From Kaustia mangrovi (GTDB lineage: Bacteria > Pseudomonadota > Alphaproteobacteria > Rhizobiales > Im1): 64,000 nucleotides of DNA. The notes beneath the pieces are model-generated. The model was given only the letters and a program-made list of their open reading frames with translations. It was not told the DNA's origin and made no database searches. The stretch spans positions 310,001 through 374,000 of the forward strand of contig NZ_CP058214.1 in the NCBI RefSeq assembly GCF_015482775.1. The letters are read 5' to 3'. The position numbers and the translations under genes were made by a program. The first letter of the stretch is position 1. Every line of letters starts with the position of its first letter. Below, in pieces: positions 1 through 8,722 of the stretch.

Positions 1-1
1 C

Positions 2-61
2 ATCGACCGCTGGGCCTTCGAGCGCCGCTGGTCGCTCGTCATGTCGAATATGGGAGGCTGA
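2..61 (+). CDS. C-terminal tail of an upstream gene (cut by window edge)
   Basis: An open frame enters from the left edge and ends at a TGA at 59-61, four bases before the start of the next gene; the last residues read RRWSLVMSNMGG. The tight spacing suggests the same operon as the glycosyltransferase that follows. The fragment is too short to assign a family, and it might be a chance open frame. Confidence 0.3.
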   Translation: MDRWAFERRWSLVMSNMGG

Positions 62-65
62 CCCG

Positions 66-1387
66 TTGAGCGAGAGCGCCATCCGCATCCTTGTCGTGTC
101 TCACGGGCATCCGAGCCAGTCGCTCGGCGGCGCGGAGGTGGCGTCGCACAACCTCCACAAGGGGCTGAACGAGCTCGACGATGTGAGCTCCTTCTATCTC
201 GCCCGCGTCGGCCCGCCGGTGCCGCGCCATAGCGCATCGGCCCTGATGAGCCTCGGCCACAAGGAGAACGAGCTCCTCTATTACGCGAACGATTTCAACC
301 ATTTCTTCCTGTCGAATCACAATACGGATGAAGTCCGGCAGGACCTGTTGCGCTTCGTCCGCGAGCTCGAGCCGGACATCGTCCATTTCCATCATGTGCT
401 CGGCCTCGGCCTGGAGACGCTCTATGCGGTGCGCGAGGCGCTGCCGGATGCGGCCATCGTGATGACCTTCCACGAATTCGTGCCGATCTGCGCCCATGAC
501 GGCCAGATGGTGAAGACCGGCAATCGTCGCCTGTGCCACGCCGCCTCGCCGATAGACTGCAATGGCTGCTTTCCCGACATCGCGCCGGCACGGTTCCTGC
601 GCCGCGAACGCTTCGTGAAGGCCATGCTGGAGCTGGCCGACCACTATGTGGTGCCGAGCGCGTTCCTGGCCGGCCGCTATACGGAATGGGGCATCGATCC
701 GGACCGCATCACCGTTATCGAGAACGGCCTCGACGTGGCGGAAGAAGCGCCGGCGCGCACGCTCACAGGCCCCCGGCCACGGCGTTCGCGCTTCGCCTTC
801 TTCGGCCAGCTCACCCCTATAAGGGCGTCGACGTGCTGCTCGACGCGGTCACCCGCGTGCCGGAGGAGATCTGGGGCGAGGATGCCCGGCTGATGATCTT
901 CGGCAGCAATCTGGAGCGCCAGCCGGAGGCCTACCGCAAGACCGTGGAGGAGCTGATCGAGCGGGCCGGCCCGCGTGTGCGCTTCTATGGCGCCTACCAG
1001 AACGCGGAGATGCCGCATCTCATGCAGTCGGTCGACTGGGTGGTCATGCCCTCCATCTGGTGGGAGAACTCGCCGGTGGTCATCCAGGAGGCCTTCTTCC
1101 ACCGCCGCCCGCTGATCTCCAGTAATATCGGCGGCATGGCGGAGAAGATCGCCGACCGGGTCAACGGCCTGCATTTCCGGGTGTTCAGCGCCGAGGACCT
1201 TGCCGACCGGCTGGTCGAGGCGCTTACGGAGGAGGGGCTGTGGGACCGCCTGCGCGACGGGATCCCGGAGCCCTGCTCCTACCGCGCCTGTGCGCGGCGC
1301 CATCTCGATCTCTATCTCGACGTCCTGGAGAAGCGCCAGCCGGCCGGCGAGCCGGCGTCGCCGGACACCGTCGCGCAGACCGCCTGA
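66..1387 (+). pseudogene. GT4-family glycosyltransferase, interrupted by one frameshift
   Basis: Likely transfers a sugar from a nucleotide sugar during surface-polysaccharide assembly in the cytoplasm. The start is TTG at 66, with GGGAGG eight bases upstream. The N-terminal half has the LGGAE loop typical of GT-B enzymes. The C-terminal half, in another frame, carries FGQLTP/YKGVDVLLDA and the GT4 E-x7-E signature (ENSPVVIQE). The frames join if one C is added to the C run at 814-817; the repaired protein would be 440 residues, a normal length. As written, translation ends at about 893. This may be a real lesion or a homopolymer sequencing error; I favour the latter because similar slips occur elsewhere in the window. 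It heads a polysaccharide operon. Confidence 0.85.
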
Positions 1388-1412
1388 CCGTTGGAGCCCG
1401 AAGGAGGACACC

Positions 1413-2609
1413 ATCGCCCGCATCCTTGTCATGATCCCGTCCGGCGAGGTCTATGACCACGACAATGTTCGCTGGTACGACTACCGGAATGTCGAGCGGC
1501 ATATCGCCCACTACCACAATATCGGCGATGCCTTCGTCTACGATTCCTCGCTGAAGCTCCTGGATTTCGACACGGTGCGGGTGCTGCCGATCGCCAATCC
1601 GCGCATGGAGGAGATCGACCGGCTGCGCGAGGAGTGCGACTACGTCTTCCTGCGCGGGTCGAACTACATCCACCAGGCGATGAACTGGGAGAACGCGATC
1701 CCCGTCCTGAAGCGCCTCAAGCTTCCCGTCATCGGCTTCGGCATCGGCGCGCAGGCCCCGGTGGAGGGCGCGCTGTCGCTGTCGGAGGAGACGAAGACCG
1801 TGCTCCGGCTGATGGCGGAGTCCACCCCCTCCATCGGCGTGCGCGGCGCCTATACGGCGGATGTGCTGTGGGGGCTCGGCATCCGCAATACCCGCATCAT
1901 CGGCTGTCCGACGGCCTTCCGCCGGAACGATCCAGACCTCTCCGTCACGCTGCCGGGGCTGGAGGATGTCGCCAGGGTGGGGGTGACGCTCCGGCGCGAG
2001 GTCTCGCCGGCCTATGCCCGCGACGTGCGCCACTATCTCACGACCCACCGCGACCTGGTGAAGGCGATGGCGGCCCGCTTCGACGTGACGCTGATGGCGC
2101 AGGGCGAGGTGGAGGAGAAGGCGCTCGTGCTCGGCACGCCGGACCGGCACGAGGAGGCCTTCGCCGCGCTGAGGGCCAATCCCTGGGCGGCCGACTGGTT
2201 CCTCGACGACGAGATCGAGGCGCTCTACCGGACGCGGCTGTTCTATTCGGACGTCGTCGCCGACTACGAGACGCTCGTGCGCGAGCTCGACCTCGTGCTC
2301 GGCTACAGGCTGCACGGCAATCTGATGGCGCTGGCGAACGGCGTGCCCTCGATCTACTTCACCTATGACAGCCGGACAGCGGAGTTCGCCGAGACCTTCC
2401 GCATTCCGAGCCACGACGTGTTTTCGGAGGAAACGTTCCGCTTGGAAGACTATTGGGACCAGTCCCTGTTCGACCGGTTCAACAGGGCCTGGTTCCACAC
2501 CTATCGCGAAATGCGCAGCTTTCTCGTGGAGAACGGCGTCGCCAACAGAATGGTCGACGTCGCGGCAAGCCCGAAACGGGCGCCGGAGAAGACGGCTGCC
2601 TGCGCATGA
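1413..2609 (+). CDS. polysaccharide pyruvyl transferase family protein
   Basis: Probably adds a pyruvyl ketal to a sugar of an exopolysaccharide, or belongs to the related CsaB-like group. Seen: HNIGDAFVYDSSLKLL near the N-terminus, GFGIGAQAP, GVRGAYTADVLWGLG and the hallmark GYRLHGNLMAL towards the C-terminus. The start is unusual. A strong AAGGAGGA at 1401-1408 sits five bases before an in-frame ATC at 1413, which would add the expected first beta-strand (ARILVMIPSGEV). The first in-frame ATG is at 1431, 23 bases from that ribosome site. Either ATC is used as a rare start, or the base is miscalled, or the protein starts at 1431. It follows the glycosyltransferase by 25 bases and precedes galE. 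Confidence 0.85.
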   Translation: MARILVMIPSGEVYDHDNVRWYDYRNVERHIAHYHNIGDAFVYDSSLKLLDFDTVRVLPIANPRMEEIDRLREECDYVFLRGSNYIHQAMNWENAIPVLKRLKLPVIGFGIGAQAPVEGALSLSEETKTVLRLMAESTPSIGVRGAYTADVLWGLGIRNTRIIGCPTAFRRNDPDLSVTLPGLEDVARVGVTLRREVSPAYARDVRHYLTTHRDLVKAMAARFDVTLMAQGEVEEKALVLGTPDRHEEAFAALRANPWAADWFLDDEIEALYRTRLFYSDVVADYETLVRELDLVLGYRLHGNLMALANGVPSIYFTYDSRTAEFAETFRIPSHDVFSEETFRLEDYWDQSLFDRFNRAWFHTYREMRSFLVENGVANRMVDVAASPKRAPEKTAACA

Positions 2610-2625
2610 TCAACAGAGGGTAGAG

Positions 2626-3621
2626 ATGACGATATTGGTAACAGGCGGTGCCGGCTATATCGGCAGTCACATGGTGCTCTCGCTTCTGGGCGCGGGGCGC
2701 GAGGTGGTGGTGCTCGACGATCTCTCCACGGGCTTTCGCTGGGCCGTGCCGGACGAGGCGGCCTTCGTGGAGGGCGATTGCGGCGACGAGGCGCTCGTCG
2801 CGGACCTGATGCGCCGCCACGGCGTGACGGCGGTCATCCATTTCGCCGGCTCCATCGTGGTGCCGGATTCGGTGACGGATCCGCTCGGCTACTATCTCAA
2901 CAACACGGTGAAATCGCGCTCGCTGATCGCCTGCGCGGTCGAGACGGGCGTGAAGCATTTCATCTTCTCGTCCTCCGCCGCCGTCTATGGCGAGCCGGAG
3001 AAGACCCCGATCGGGGAGGAGGCGCCGCTCGCGCCCATCTCGCCCTACGGCACCTCCAAGATGATGACGGAGCTCATGCTGCGCGATGCCGCGGCCGCCC
3101 ACGACATCGCCTATGGGGCGCTGCGCTATTTCAACGTCGCCGGCGCCGATCCGGGCGGCCGGTCCGGCCAGTCGGGCGCCCGCGCCACCCATCTCATCAA
3201 GGTCGCGAGCCAGGCGGCGACGGGCGAGCGCGTAGGGCTGGAGATCTTCGGCGAGGACTATCCCACACCCGACGGCACCTGCATCCGCGACTACATCCAT
3301 GTGAGCGATCTGGCCCATGCCCACCTCCTGACGCTTCGCCATCTGGAACAGGGGGGCGGGGATCTGGTGCTCAATTGCGGCTACGGCCACGGCTATTCCG
3401 TGCGCGAGGTGATCGACGCGGTGAAGCGTGTCTCCGGCGTCGATTTCCCGGTCGCGATGGCGCCGCGCCGTGCCGGCGACCCGGCGGCGCTCGTAGCGGG
3501 CGCGGACCGCATTCGCGGCGTGCTCGGCTGGCAGCCGGCCCATGACGATCTCGACACCATCGTCGCCCACGCCCTTGCCTGGGAGGGTGCGCTGAAGGCG
3601 CGCCGGACGGCGGCGGCGTGA
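2626..3621 (+). CDS. galE: UDP-glucose 4-epimerase
   Basis: Interconverts UDP-glucose and UDP-galactose, supplying galactosyl donors for the polysaccharide. This is a 331-residue extended short-chain dehydrogenase. It has the TGGAGYIG NAD-binding loop at residues 6-13, the SSS segment at 115-117 and catalytic Tyr141-x3-Lys145 (SPYGTSK), and the C-terminal half carries the substrate-binding RYFNVAGADPGG and IRDYIHV segments. The ATG at 2626 is chosen because it begins exactly at the Rossmann strand; an upstream in-frame opening overlaps the previous gene and is not needed. GAGGG at 2616-2620 is the ribosome site. Length and motifs are complete. Confidence 0.95.
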   Translation: MTILVTGGAGYIGSHMVLSLLGAGREVVVLDDLSTGFRWAVPDEAAFVEGDCGDEALVADLMRRHGVTAVIHFAGSIVVPDSVTDPLGYYLNNTVKSRSLIACAVETGVKHFIFSSSAAVYGEPEKTPIGEEAPLAPISPYGTSKMMTELMLRDAAAAHDIAYGALRYFNVAGADPGGRSGQSGARATHLIKVASQAATGERVGLEIFGEDYPTPDGTCIRDYIHVSDLAHAHLLTLRHLEQGGGDLVLNCGYGHGYSVREVIDAVKRVSGVDFPVAMAPRRAGDPAALVAGADRIRGVLGWQPAHDDLDTIVAHALAWEGALKARRTAAA

Positions 3622-3714
3622 CAACCGCTGAGGAGGGAGGACCCGCCCATGGCCCGGATCACGATACTCGGCCCCGTGGAGGAGCCGCGGCCACGCAACG
3701 TCTGGAGGTCGCCC

Positions 3715-4302
3715 ATGAGACATGAAACGCTCGCCATACCGGATCTCGTGCTGTTCACTCCGGACATCCACGGCGACGAGCGCGGGACCTTCGCGGAGAC
3801 CTTCCGCGCGGACTGCTTCGAGGCCGCCGCCGGTGCGGCCGACTTCGTCCAGGACAACCAGTCCTGGTCGAAACCCGCCGGTACGGTGCGCGGCCTGCAT
3901 TTCCAGATCGCACCGAGCGCGCAGGGCAAGCTCGTGCGGGTGCTCCAAGGCGCGATCAGGGATGTCGCGGTCGATATCCGGGTGGGGTCTGAGACCTATG
4001 GGGAGCACGTCGCGGTGGAGCTTTCCGCGGAGAACTGGCGCCAGCTCTGGATTCCGCCGGGCTTTGCCCACGGTTTCGTGACGCTCGAGCCCGACACCGC
4101 CGTTGCCTACAAGGTGACCGCCCATTACGACGCCAAGGCGGAGCGGGGGCTGGCCTGGGACGATCCCGCACTCGGCATAGACTGGGGGATCGATCCCGGC
4201 GAGGCGACGCTGTCGCGCAAGGACCTGAGCTGGCCGCGCCTGGCGGATGTCGACACGGTGTACTTCCGCCATGAGGGCAGCGAGGCGGTATCATGCGCGT
4301 GA
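3715..4302 (+). CDS. rfbC: dTDP-4-dehydrorhamnose 3,5-epimerase family protein
   Basis: RmlC-type cupin epimerase acting on dTDP-4-keto-6-deoxyglucose. Counting from the ATG at 3715, catalytic His62 lies in RGLHFQ and Tyr132 in VAYKV, as in known RmlC proteins, and FAHGF is present. Family proteins begin at about MRHETLAIPDLVLF, which favours 3715 (GGAGG at 3704-3708). An in-frame ATG at 3649 also has a good ribosome site (GGAGGGAGG at 3632-3640) and would add a 22-residue leader with no counterpart that I know of. The gene overlaps rfbB by ten bases. No rfbA or rfbD is in the window, so the final sugar may not be rhamnose or those genes lie elsewhere. Confidence 0.88.
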   Translation: MRHETLAIPDLVLFTPDIHGDERGTFAETFRADCFEAAAGAADFVQDNQSWSKPAGTVRGLHFQIAPSAQGKLVRVLQGAIRDVAVDIRVGSETYGEHVAVELSAENWRQLWIPPGFAHGFVTLEPDTAVAYKVTAHYDAKAERGLAWDDPALGIDWGIDPGEATLSRKDLSWPRLADVDTVYFRHEGSEAVSCA

Positions 4303-5351
4303 TGGTCACCGGCGGCGCGGGTTTCGTCGGCTCCGCCGTCGTCCGGTATCTGGTGCTGGAGCGCGGCGCGCGGGTGCTGACGCTCGACAAGCTCACCTAT
4401 GCCGGAACGCTCGCCTCGCTGAGCGCGGTGCGCAACAACCGCGCGCACGACTTCGCGTGCATCGACATCTGCGACCGGGCCGCGGTCGCGGACGCCTTCG
4501 CGAGCTTCGAGCCCGATTGCGTGCTCCACCTCGCCGCGGAAAGCCATGTCGACCGCTCGATCACGGGATCGTCGGCCTTCATCGAGACCAATATCGTGGG
4601 AACCCACGCTCTGCTGGAGGCCGCGCGCGACTATTGGGACAGCCTCGCCGCGCCGCGCCGCAATGACTTCCGCTTCGTCCACGTCTCCACCGACGAGGTC
4701 CATGGCTCGCTGGGGCCGGCCGCACCGCGCTTCACCGAGGAGACGCGCTACGATCCGAGCTCGCCCTATGCCGCGAGCAAGGCGGCCTCGGATCATTTGG
4801 CCATGGCGTGGTGGCGCACCTACGGGCTGCCGGTCGTCGTGACGAGCTGCACCAACAATTACGGGCCCCACCAGTTTCCCGAAAAGCTCATCCCGCTCAC
4901 GATCCTCAATGCGCTGGAGGGCAAGCCCCTGACGGTCTATGGCGATGGCGGCAATGTGCGCGACTGGCTGCATGTCGAGGACCATGCCCGCGCGCTCGAT
5001 CTCGTTGCGCGGCGCGGCGTTCCCGGGGAGCGCTACGCGATCGGGGCCGCGAACGAGCGCAGCAATATCGATGTGGTGGACGGCATCTGCGCCATCATGG
5101 ACCGGCTCAATCCCCGCGGCGGGCAGCACAGCCGTCTCATAACCCATGTCGAGGACCGCCCCGGCCACGACCGGCGCTATGCCATAGACCCCGCGAAGCT
5201 CGAGCGCACGCTCGGCTGGCGTCCGTCGCGGGAGTTCGCGGACGGTCTGGAGCAGACGGTCCGGTGGTATCTGGACAATGCGTGGTGGTGGGCGCCGTTG
5301 CGCAAGACGATCTACCCCGGCGACCGCCTTGGACTGGTTGTCGCCGGGTGA
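4293..5351 (+). CDS. rfbB: dTDP-glucose 4,6-dehydratase
   Basis: Converts dTDP-glucose to dTDP-4-keto-6-deoxyglucose, the step before RfbC. The 352-residue protein has TGGAGFVG at residues 6-13, the catalytic Thr133-Asp134-Glu135 triplet in STDEVHG and Tyr159-x3-Lys163 (SPYAASK), followed by NNYGPHQFPEKLIPL and GNVRDWLHVEDHARA. All dehydratase-specific residues are present. The start overlaps the end of rfbC, implying translational coupling. It is the last sugar-nucleotide gene of the operon. Confidence 0.95.
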   Translation: MRVMVTGGAGFVGSAVVRYLVLERGARVLTLDKLTYAGTLASLSAVRNNRAHDFACIDICDRAAVADAFASFEPDCVLHLAAESHVDRSITGSSAFIETNIVGTHALLEAARDYWDSLAAPRRNDFRFVHVSTDEVHGSLGPAAPRFTEETRYDPSSPYAASKAASDHLAMAWWRTYGLPVVVTSCTNNYGPHQFPEKLIPLTILNALEGKPLTVYGDGGNVRDWLHVEDHARALDLVARRGVPGERYAIGAANERSNIDVVDGICAIMDRLNPRGGQHSRLITHVEDRPGHDRRYAIDPAKLERTLGWRPSREFADGLEQTVRWYLDNAWWWAPLRKTIYPGDRLGLVVAG

Positions 5352-5429
5352 GTGCAAGTCGTTTGTCAAGTATAATGTGATTCGTTGCACGGCAAAGCAG
5401 GTAGTGCTTGCCAACAATGGAGCGCTGAC

Positions 5430-5738
5430 ATGGATATTGTAGCAGTGATCATCCAGCTTGTGGCTGGTGCAGTCGGGGGTAACGCCGCCGGGGCCGCGCT
5501 CAAGGACTATAGTCTTGGAACGGTGGGGAACTCGATTGCCGGCATTGTCGGCGGCGGCATCGGAGGTCAGATCCTGGCGGCGGTGCTGGGTGGCGCTGCA
5601 TCCGGCATGGCCGATGGCGCCGGCGCCGCGGGCGGCATGGATATCGGGTCGATTGTCGGCGATATCGCCGGCGGCGGCATCGGTGGCGCCGTCCTCATGA
5701 TCGTCGTCGGCGTGATCAAGTCGATGATGAAGAAGTAA
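5430..5738 (+). CDS. small glycine-rich (glycine-zipper-like) membrane protein
   Basis: Function not recognised. The 102 residues are almost wholly small and hydrophobic: an N-terminal hydrophobic stretch (MDIVAVIIQLVAGAVGG), repeated GIVGGGIGGQI and IAGGGIGGAVL segments, a short loop around GMADGAG and a basic tail ending SMMKK. Regular glycine spacing suggests tightly packed transmembrane helices. GGAG at 5419-5422 places the start at the ATG at 5430 rather than at an in-frame ATG at 5385. It follows rfbB by 78 bases and may be independently transcribed. Confidence 0.75.
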   Translation: MDIVAVIIQLVAGAVGGNAAGAALKDYSLGTVGNSIAGIVGGGIGGQILAAVLGGAASGMADGAGAAGGMDIGSIVGDIAGGGIGGAVLMIVVGVIKSMMKK

Positions 5739-5767
5739 CCGCGCGACCCTCCCTCCCAAGCGCGCGG
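5739..5767. terminator. possible bidirectional terminator hairpin
   Basis: The inverted repeat CCGCGCG / CGCGCGG (5739-5745 and 5761-5767) flanks a 15-base loop, directly after the stop of the small membrane protein and just before the 3' end of the convergent pta gene. There is no T tract, so termination is inferred from position only. Confidence 0.4.
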
Positions 5768-5785
5768 TGCGTGCGGCGGGGCCCT

Positions 5786-6811
5786 TCAGACGGCGGGCCT
5801 CGCCGCGTCACATGTCAGATCGAGAGCCTGAACGGCCGTCACCGCGATGGCGTAATAGACGTCGTCGGCATCGCAGCCGCGCGACAGGTCGTTCGCCGGT
5901 TTTGCGAGGCCCTGGAGGATCGGCCCGATGGCCTTGGCGCCACCGATGCGGTGGGCGATCTTGTAGCCGATATTGGCCGCGTCGAGATTGGGGAAGACGA
6001 GGACGTTGGCCTGCCCCTCGATGGGCGAATCCGGCGCCTTGCGCGCGGAGATCTCCGGCACGATGGCGCTGTCGAACTGCACGTCGCCATAGACCTTGAG
6101 CTCGGGCCTGCGGCTGTGGACGAGGGCCGCGGCATCGGCCACCCGGCTTACGCACTCATGGTTCGCGCTGCCGCTTGTGGAGAAGGAGAGCATGGCAACG
6201 CGCGGTTCGTTTCCGACAAGCGCGCGGTAGGAGTCGGCGGACGAGATCGCGATGTCGGCGAGCTCGTCCACGGTCGGCTCCACATTCAGGCTGCAGTCGG
6301 CGAAGATGAGCGCGCCCTTGAGGATGTGGTGCTGCTCGCAGAGCATCATCACGAAGAAGCTCGACACCGTCTCCACCTCGGGCGCGCGCCCGATGATCTG
6401 GAGCGCGGTTCGGATGGTGTCGGCCGTGGTCGCGACCGCGCCGCCGACCGTTCCGTCGGCATCGCCCATGCGCACCATCATGGCGGCGAAGCCGAGAGGA
6501 TCCGTAACCGCCGCATGCGCGGCCTCCCAGTCGACGCCCCTGTGCCGGCGCAGGCCGAGATAGACTTCCGCATAGCCCTCCGCAAGGGCGGAGGCGGTAG
6601 GATCGATCAGGGAAAACAGATCGGGATCGATCCCGAGCGTCGCGCAGGTCTCGGCAATGACGCGGGGCCTGCCGAGCAGGATGGGCCGGGCGATGCCGTC
6701 GCGCGCGGCCCGGGCGGCGGCCTCGACGATGCGGTCGTCCTCGCCCTCCGCCAGCACGATCCGCTGCGGCGACCGCCGGGCCGCGCAGACGATGTCCTCC
6801 AAGGCTTTCAT
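5786..6811 (-). CDS. pta: phosphate acetyltransferase (short form)
   Basis: Converts acetyl phosphate and CoA to acetyl-CoA, the step after Xsc. The 341-residue protein is the catalytic PTA/PTB domain alone, without the N-terminal regulatory domains of long Pta proteins; this is the usual form in xsc clusters. Seen: [16 protein letters not shown] at the N-terminus, [26 protein letters not shown] and [16 protein letters not shown]. It lies downstream of xsc in the same direction, separated by 83 bases that hold a strong hairpin. Confidence 0.95.
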   Translation of the reverse strand: MKALEDIVCAARRSPQRIVLAEGEDDRIVEAAARAARDGIARPILLGRPRVIAETCATLGIDPDLFSLIDPTASALAEGYAEVYLGLRRHRGVDWEAAHAAVTDPLGFAAMMVRMGDADGTVGGAVATTADTIRTALQIIGRAPEVETVSSFFVMMLCEQHHILKGALIFADCSLNVEPTVDELADIAISSADSYRALVGNEPRVAMLSFSTSGSANHECVSRVADAAALVHSRRPELKVYGDVQFDSAIVPEISARKAPDSPIEGQANVLVFPNLDAANIGYKIAHRIGGAKAIGPILQGLAKPANDLSRGCDADDVYYAIAVTAVQALDLTCDAARPAV

Positions 6812-6845
6812 GTGCCGTTTCCTCCCAAGAGTCGGCCGCGATAGC

Positions 6846-6886
6846 GGCGGCGGGCCCCGATTGGTCTGTTCTGGGGGCCCGCCGCC
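6846..6886 (-). promoter_or_regulatory. intercistronic hairpin between xsc and pta
   Basis: A perfect 13-base inverted repeat (GGCGGCGGGCCCC at 6846-6858, GGGGCCCGCCGCC at 6874-6886) with a 15-base loop, placed eight bases after the xsc stop and ahead of pta. With no U tract it is more likely an RNA-stability or partial-termination element that keeps xsc mRNA above pta than a full terminator. The structure is seen; its role is inferred. Confidence 0.65.
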
Positions 6887-6894
6887 CGCGCGGG

Positions 6895-8673
6895 TCAGGC
6901 GCCCTTCTGCGGGCGCATGTCGTCGCGGGAGATGCCGGCGACCGGCACCGGCTTCTTCATGGCGTCGCGGCGGAACGGTTCGCCGAGCTCCTGGTTGAGG
7001 ACGGCTTCGATGAAGGTGGTCTTGCCGGTCTTCATCTGGTCCTCGATGGCCTTGCCGAGCGCGGCGGTGAGTTCGTCCATGGTGGTGACCTGGACGCCCT
7101 GGACCCCGCAGGCCTCCGCGATCCTGGCGTATTGCACATCGAGATCGAGCTCGGTGCCGACGAAGTTGTCGTCGTACCAGAGCGTCGTGTTGCGCTTCTC
7201 AGCGCCCCACTGGTAGTTGCGGAAGATCACCATGGTGATGGGCGGCCATTCCTTGCGTCCGATAGCCGTCATCTCGTTCATGGAGATGCCGAAGGCGCCG
7301 TCGCCGGCAAAGCCGACCACCGGCACGTCGGGGCGGGCGATCTTCGCGCCCGTGATCGCCGGAAATCCGTAGCCGCAGGGGCCGAAGAGGCCCGGCGCGA
7401 GATATTTGCGGGTCTCCTCGAAGGTCGGATAGGCGTTGCCGATGGCGCAGTTGTTGCCGATGTCGGAGGAGATGATCGCCTCCTTCGGCAGGGCGGCCTG
7501 GATCGCGCGCCACGCCATGCGCGGCGACATGTGCTTCGGCTGACGCTTGCGCGCGCGCTCGTTCCATGTGGTGCCCGGATCGTCCTCCTCGTGGTCCATG
7601 GAGGAGAGCTCCTGCAGCCAGGCGGACTTGGTGCGGTGGATGAACGCCTCGCGGTCGCTGCGGCCCGCCTCGCCGGCGTCGGGGGCGAGCCCCGCCAGGA
7701 TCTGCTCGGCGACCTGGCCCGCGTCGCCCTGGATGCCGACGGTCACTTTCTTGGTCAGGCCGATGCGGTCGGCATTCATGTCGACCTGGATCAGCCGGGC
7801 ATTCTCCGGCCAGTAGTCGATCCCGTAGCAGGGCAGGGTGGAGAACGGGTTGAGGCGGGTGCCGAGCGCCAGCACCACATCGGCCTTGGCGATGAGCTGC
7901 ATGGCGGCCTTGGAGCCGTTATAGCCGAGCGGCCCGCACGATAGCGGATGCGAACCCGGGAAGGCGTCGTTGTGCTGGTAGCCGCAGCAGACCGGTGCCG
8001 TCAGCCGTTCGGCCAGAGCCCTTGAGGCCTCGACCGCGTTGCCGAGCACGACGCCCGCGCCATTGAGGATGACGGGGAACTTCGCCTCCGAGAGCAGCCT
8101 TGCCGCCTCCGCAATGGCCTCGCGGCCGCCGGAGGGGCGCTCGAAGCCCACGATCTGCGGCAGCTCGATATCGACGACCTGCGTCCAGAAATCGCGCGGC
8201 ACGTTGATCTGCGCGGGCGCGCTGGCGCGCCATGCCTTGCCGATCACGCGGTTCAGCACCTCCGCGATGCGCGAGGGGTCGCGCACCTCCTCCTGATAGC
8301 AGACCATGTCCTCAAACGCCGCCATCTGCTCGATTTCCTGGAAACCGCCCTGGCCGATGGTCTTGTTGGCCGCCTGCGGCGTGACCAGGAGCAGCGGGGT
8401 GTGGTTCCAGTAGGCCGTCTTGATGGGCGTGACGAAATTGGTGATGCCGGGGCCGTTCTGGGCGATGCACATGGACATCTTGCCCGACACGCGGGTGAAG
8501 CCGTCCGCCATCATGCCGGCATTGCCCTCGTGCGCGCAGTCCCAGAAGGTGATGCCCGCGGCCGGGAACAGGTCCGACACCGGCATCATGGCGGAGCCGA
8601 TAATGCCGAAGGCGTGCTCGATGCCGTGCATCTGCAGGACCTTCACGAATGCTTCTTCGGTCGTCATTTTCAT
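6895..8673 (-). CDS. xsc: sulfoacetaldehyde acetyltransferase
   Basis: Thiamine-diphosphate enzyme that splits sulfoacetaldehyde with phosphate to give acetyl phosphate and sulfite, the desulfonation step of taurine and isethionate catabolism. The 592 residues match the family length. The N-terminus [20 protein letters not shown] is characteristic of Xsc rather than other acetolactate-synthase-like enzymes. The substrate-side glutamate lies in [14 protein letters not shown], and the TPP/Mg site is [12 protein letters not shown], followed by [12 protein letters not shown]. Transcribed with pta (downstream) and the GMC flavoprotein (upstream). Confidence 0.96.
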   Translation of the reverse strand: MKMTTEEAFVKVLQMHGIEHAFGIIGSAMMPVSDLFPAAGITFWDCAHEGNAGMMADGFTRVSGKMSMCIAQNGPGITNFVTPIKTAYWNHTPLLLVTPQAANKTIGQGGFQEIEQMAAFEDMVCYQEEVRDPSRIAEVLNRVIGKAWRASAPAQINVPRDFWTQVVDIELPQIVGFERPSGGREAIAEAARLLSEAKFPVILNGAGVVLGNAVEASRALAERLTAPVCCGYQHNDAFPGSHPLSCGPLGYNGSKAAMQLIAKADVVLALGTRLNPFSTLPCYGIDYWPENARLIQVDMNADRIGLTKKVTVGIQGDAGQVAEQILAGLAPDAGEAGRSDREAFIHRTKSAWLQELSSMDHEEDDPGTTWNERARKRQPKHMSPRMAWRAIQAALPKEAIISSDIGNNCAIGNAYPTFEETRKYLAPGLFGPCGYGFPAITGAKIARPDVPVVGFAGDGAFGISMNEMTAIGRKEWPPITMVIFRNYQWGAEKRNTTLWYDDNFVGTELDLDVQYARIAEACGVQGVQVTTMDELTAALGKAIEDQMKTGKTTFIEAVLNQELGEPFRRDAMKKPVPVAGISRDDMRPQKGA

Positions 8674-8722
8674 GGGGCGCGGTTCCTCCCTTGCCTTTCC
8701 GGAACGGTGAGTGTGACGTGTC

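Noticed and set aside
814-817. Programmed ribosomal frameshifting in the glycosyltransferase and other broken genes
   Set aside because: No slippery heptamer or downstream pseudoknot is evident, and the same kind of lesion occurs in unrelated genes, so an artefact or mutation is simpler.
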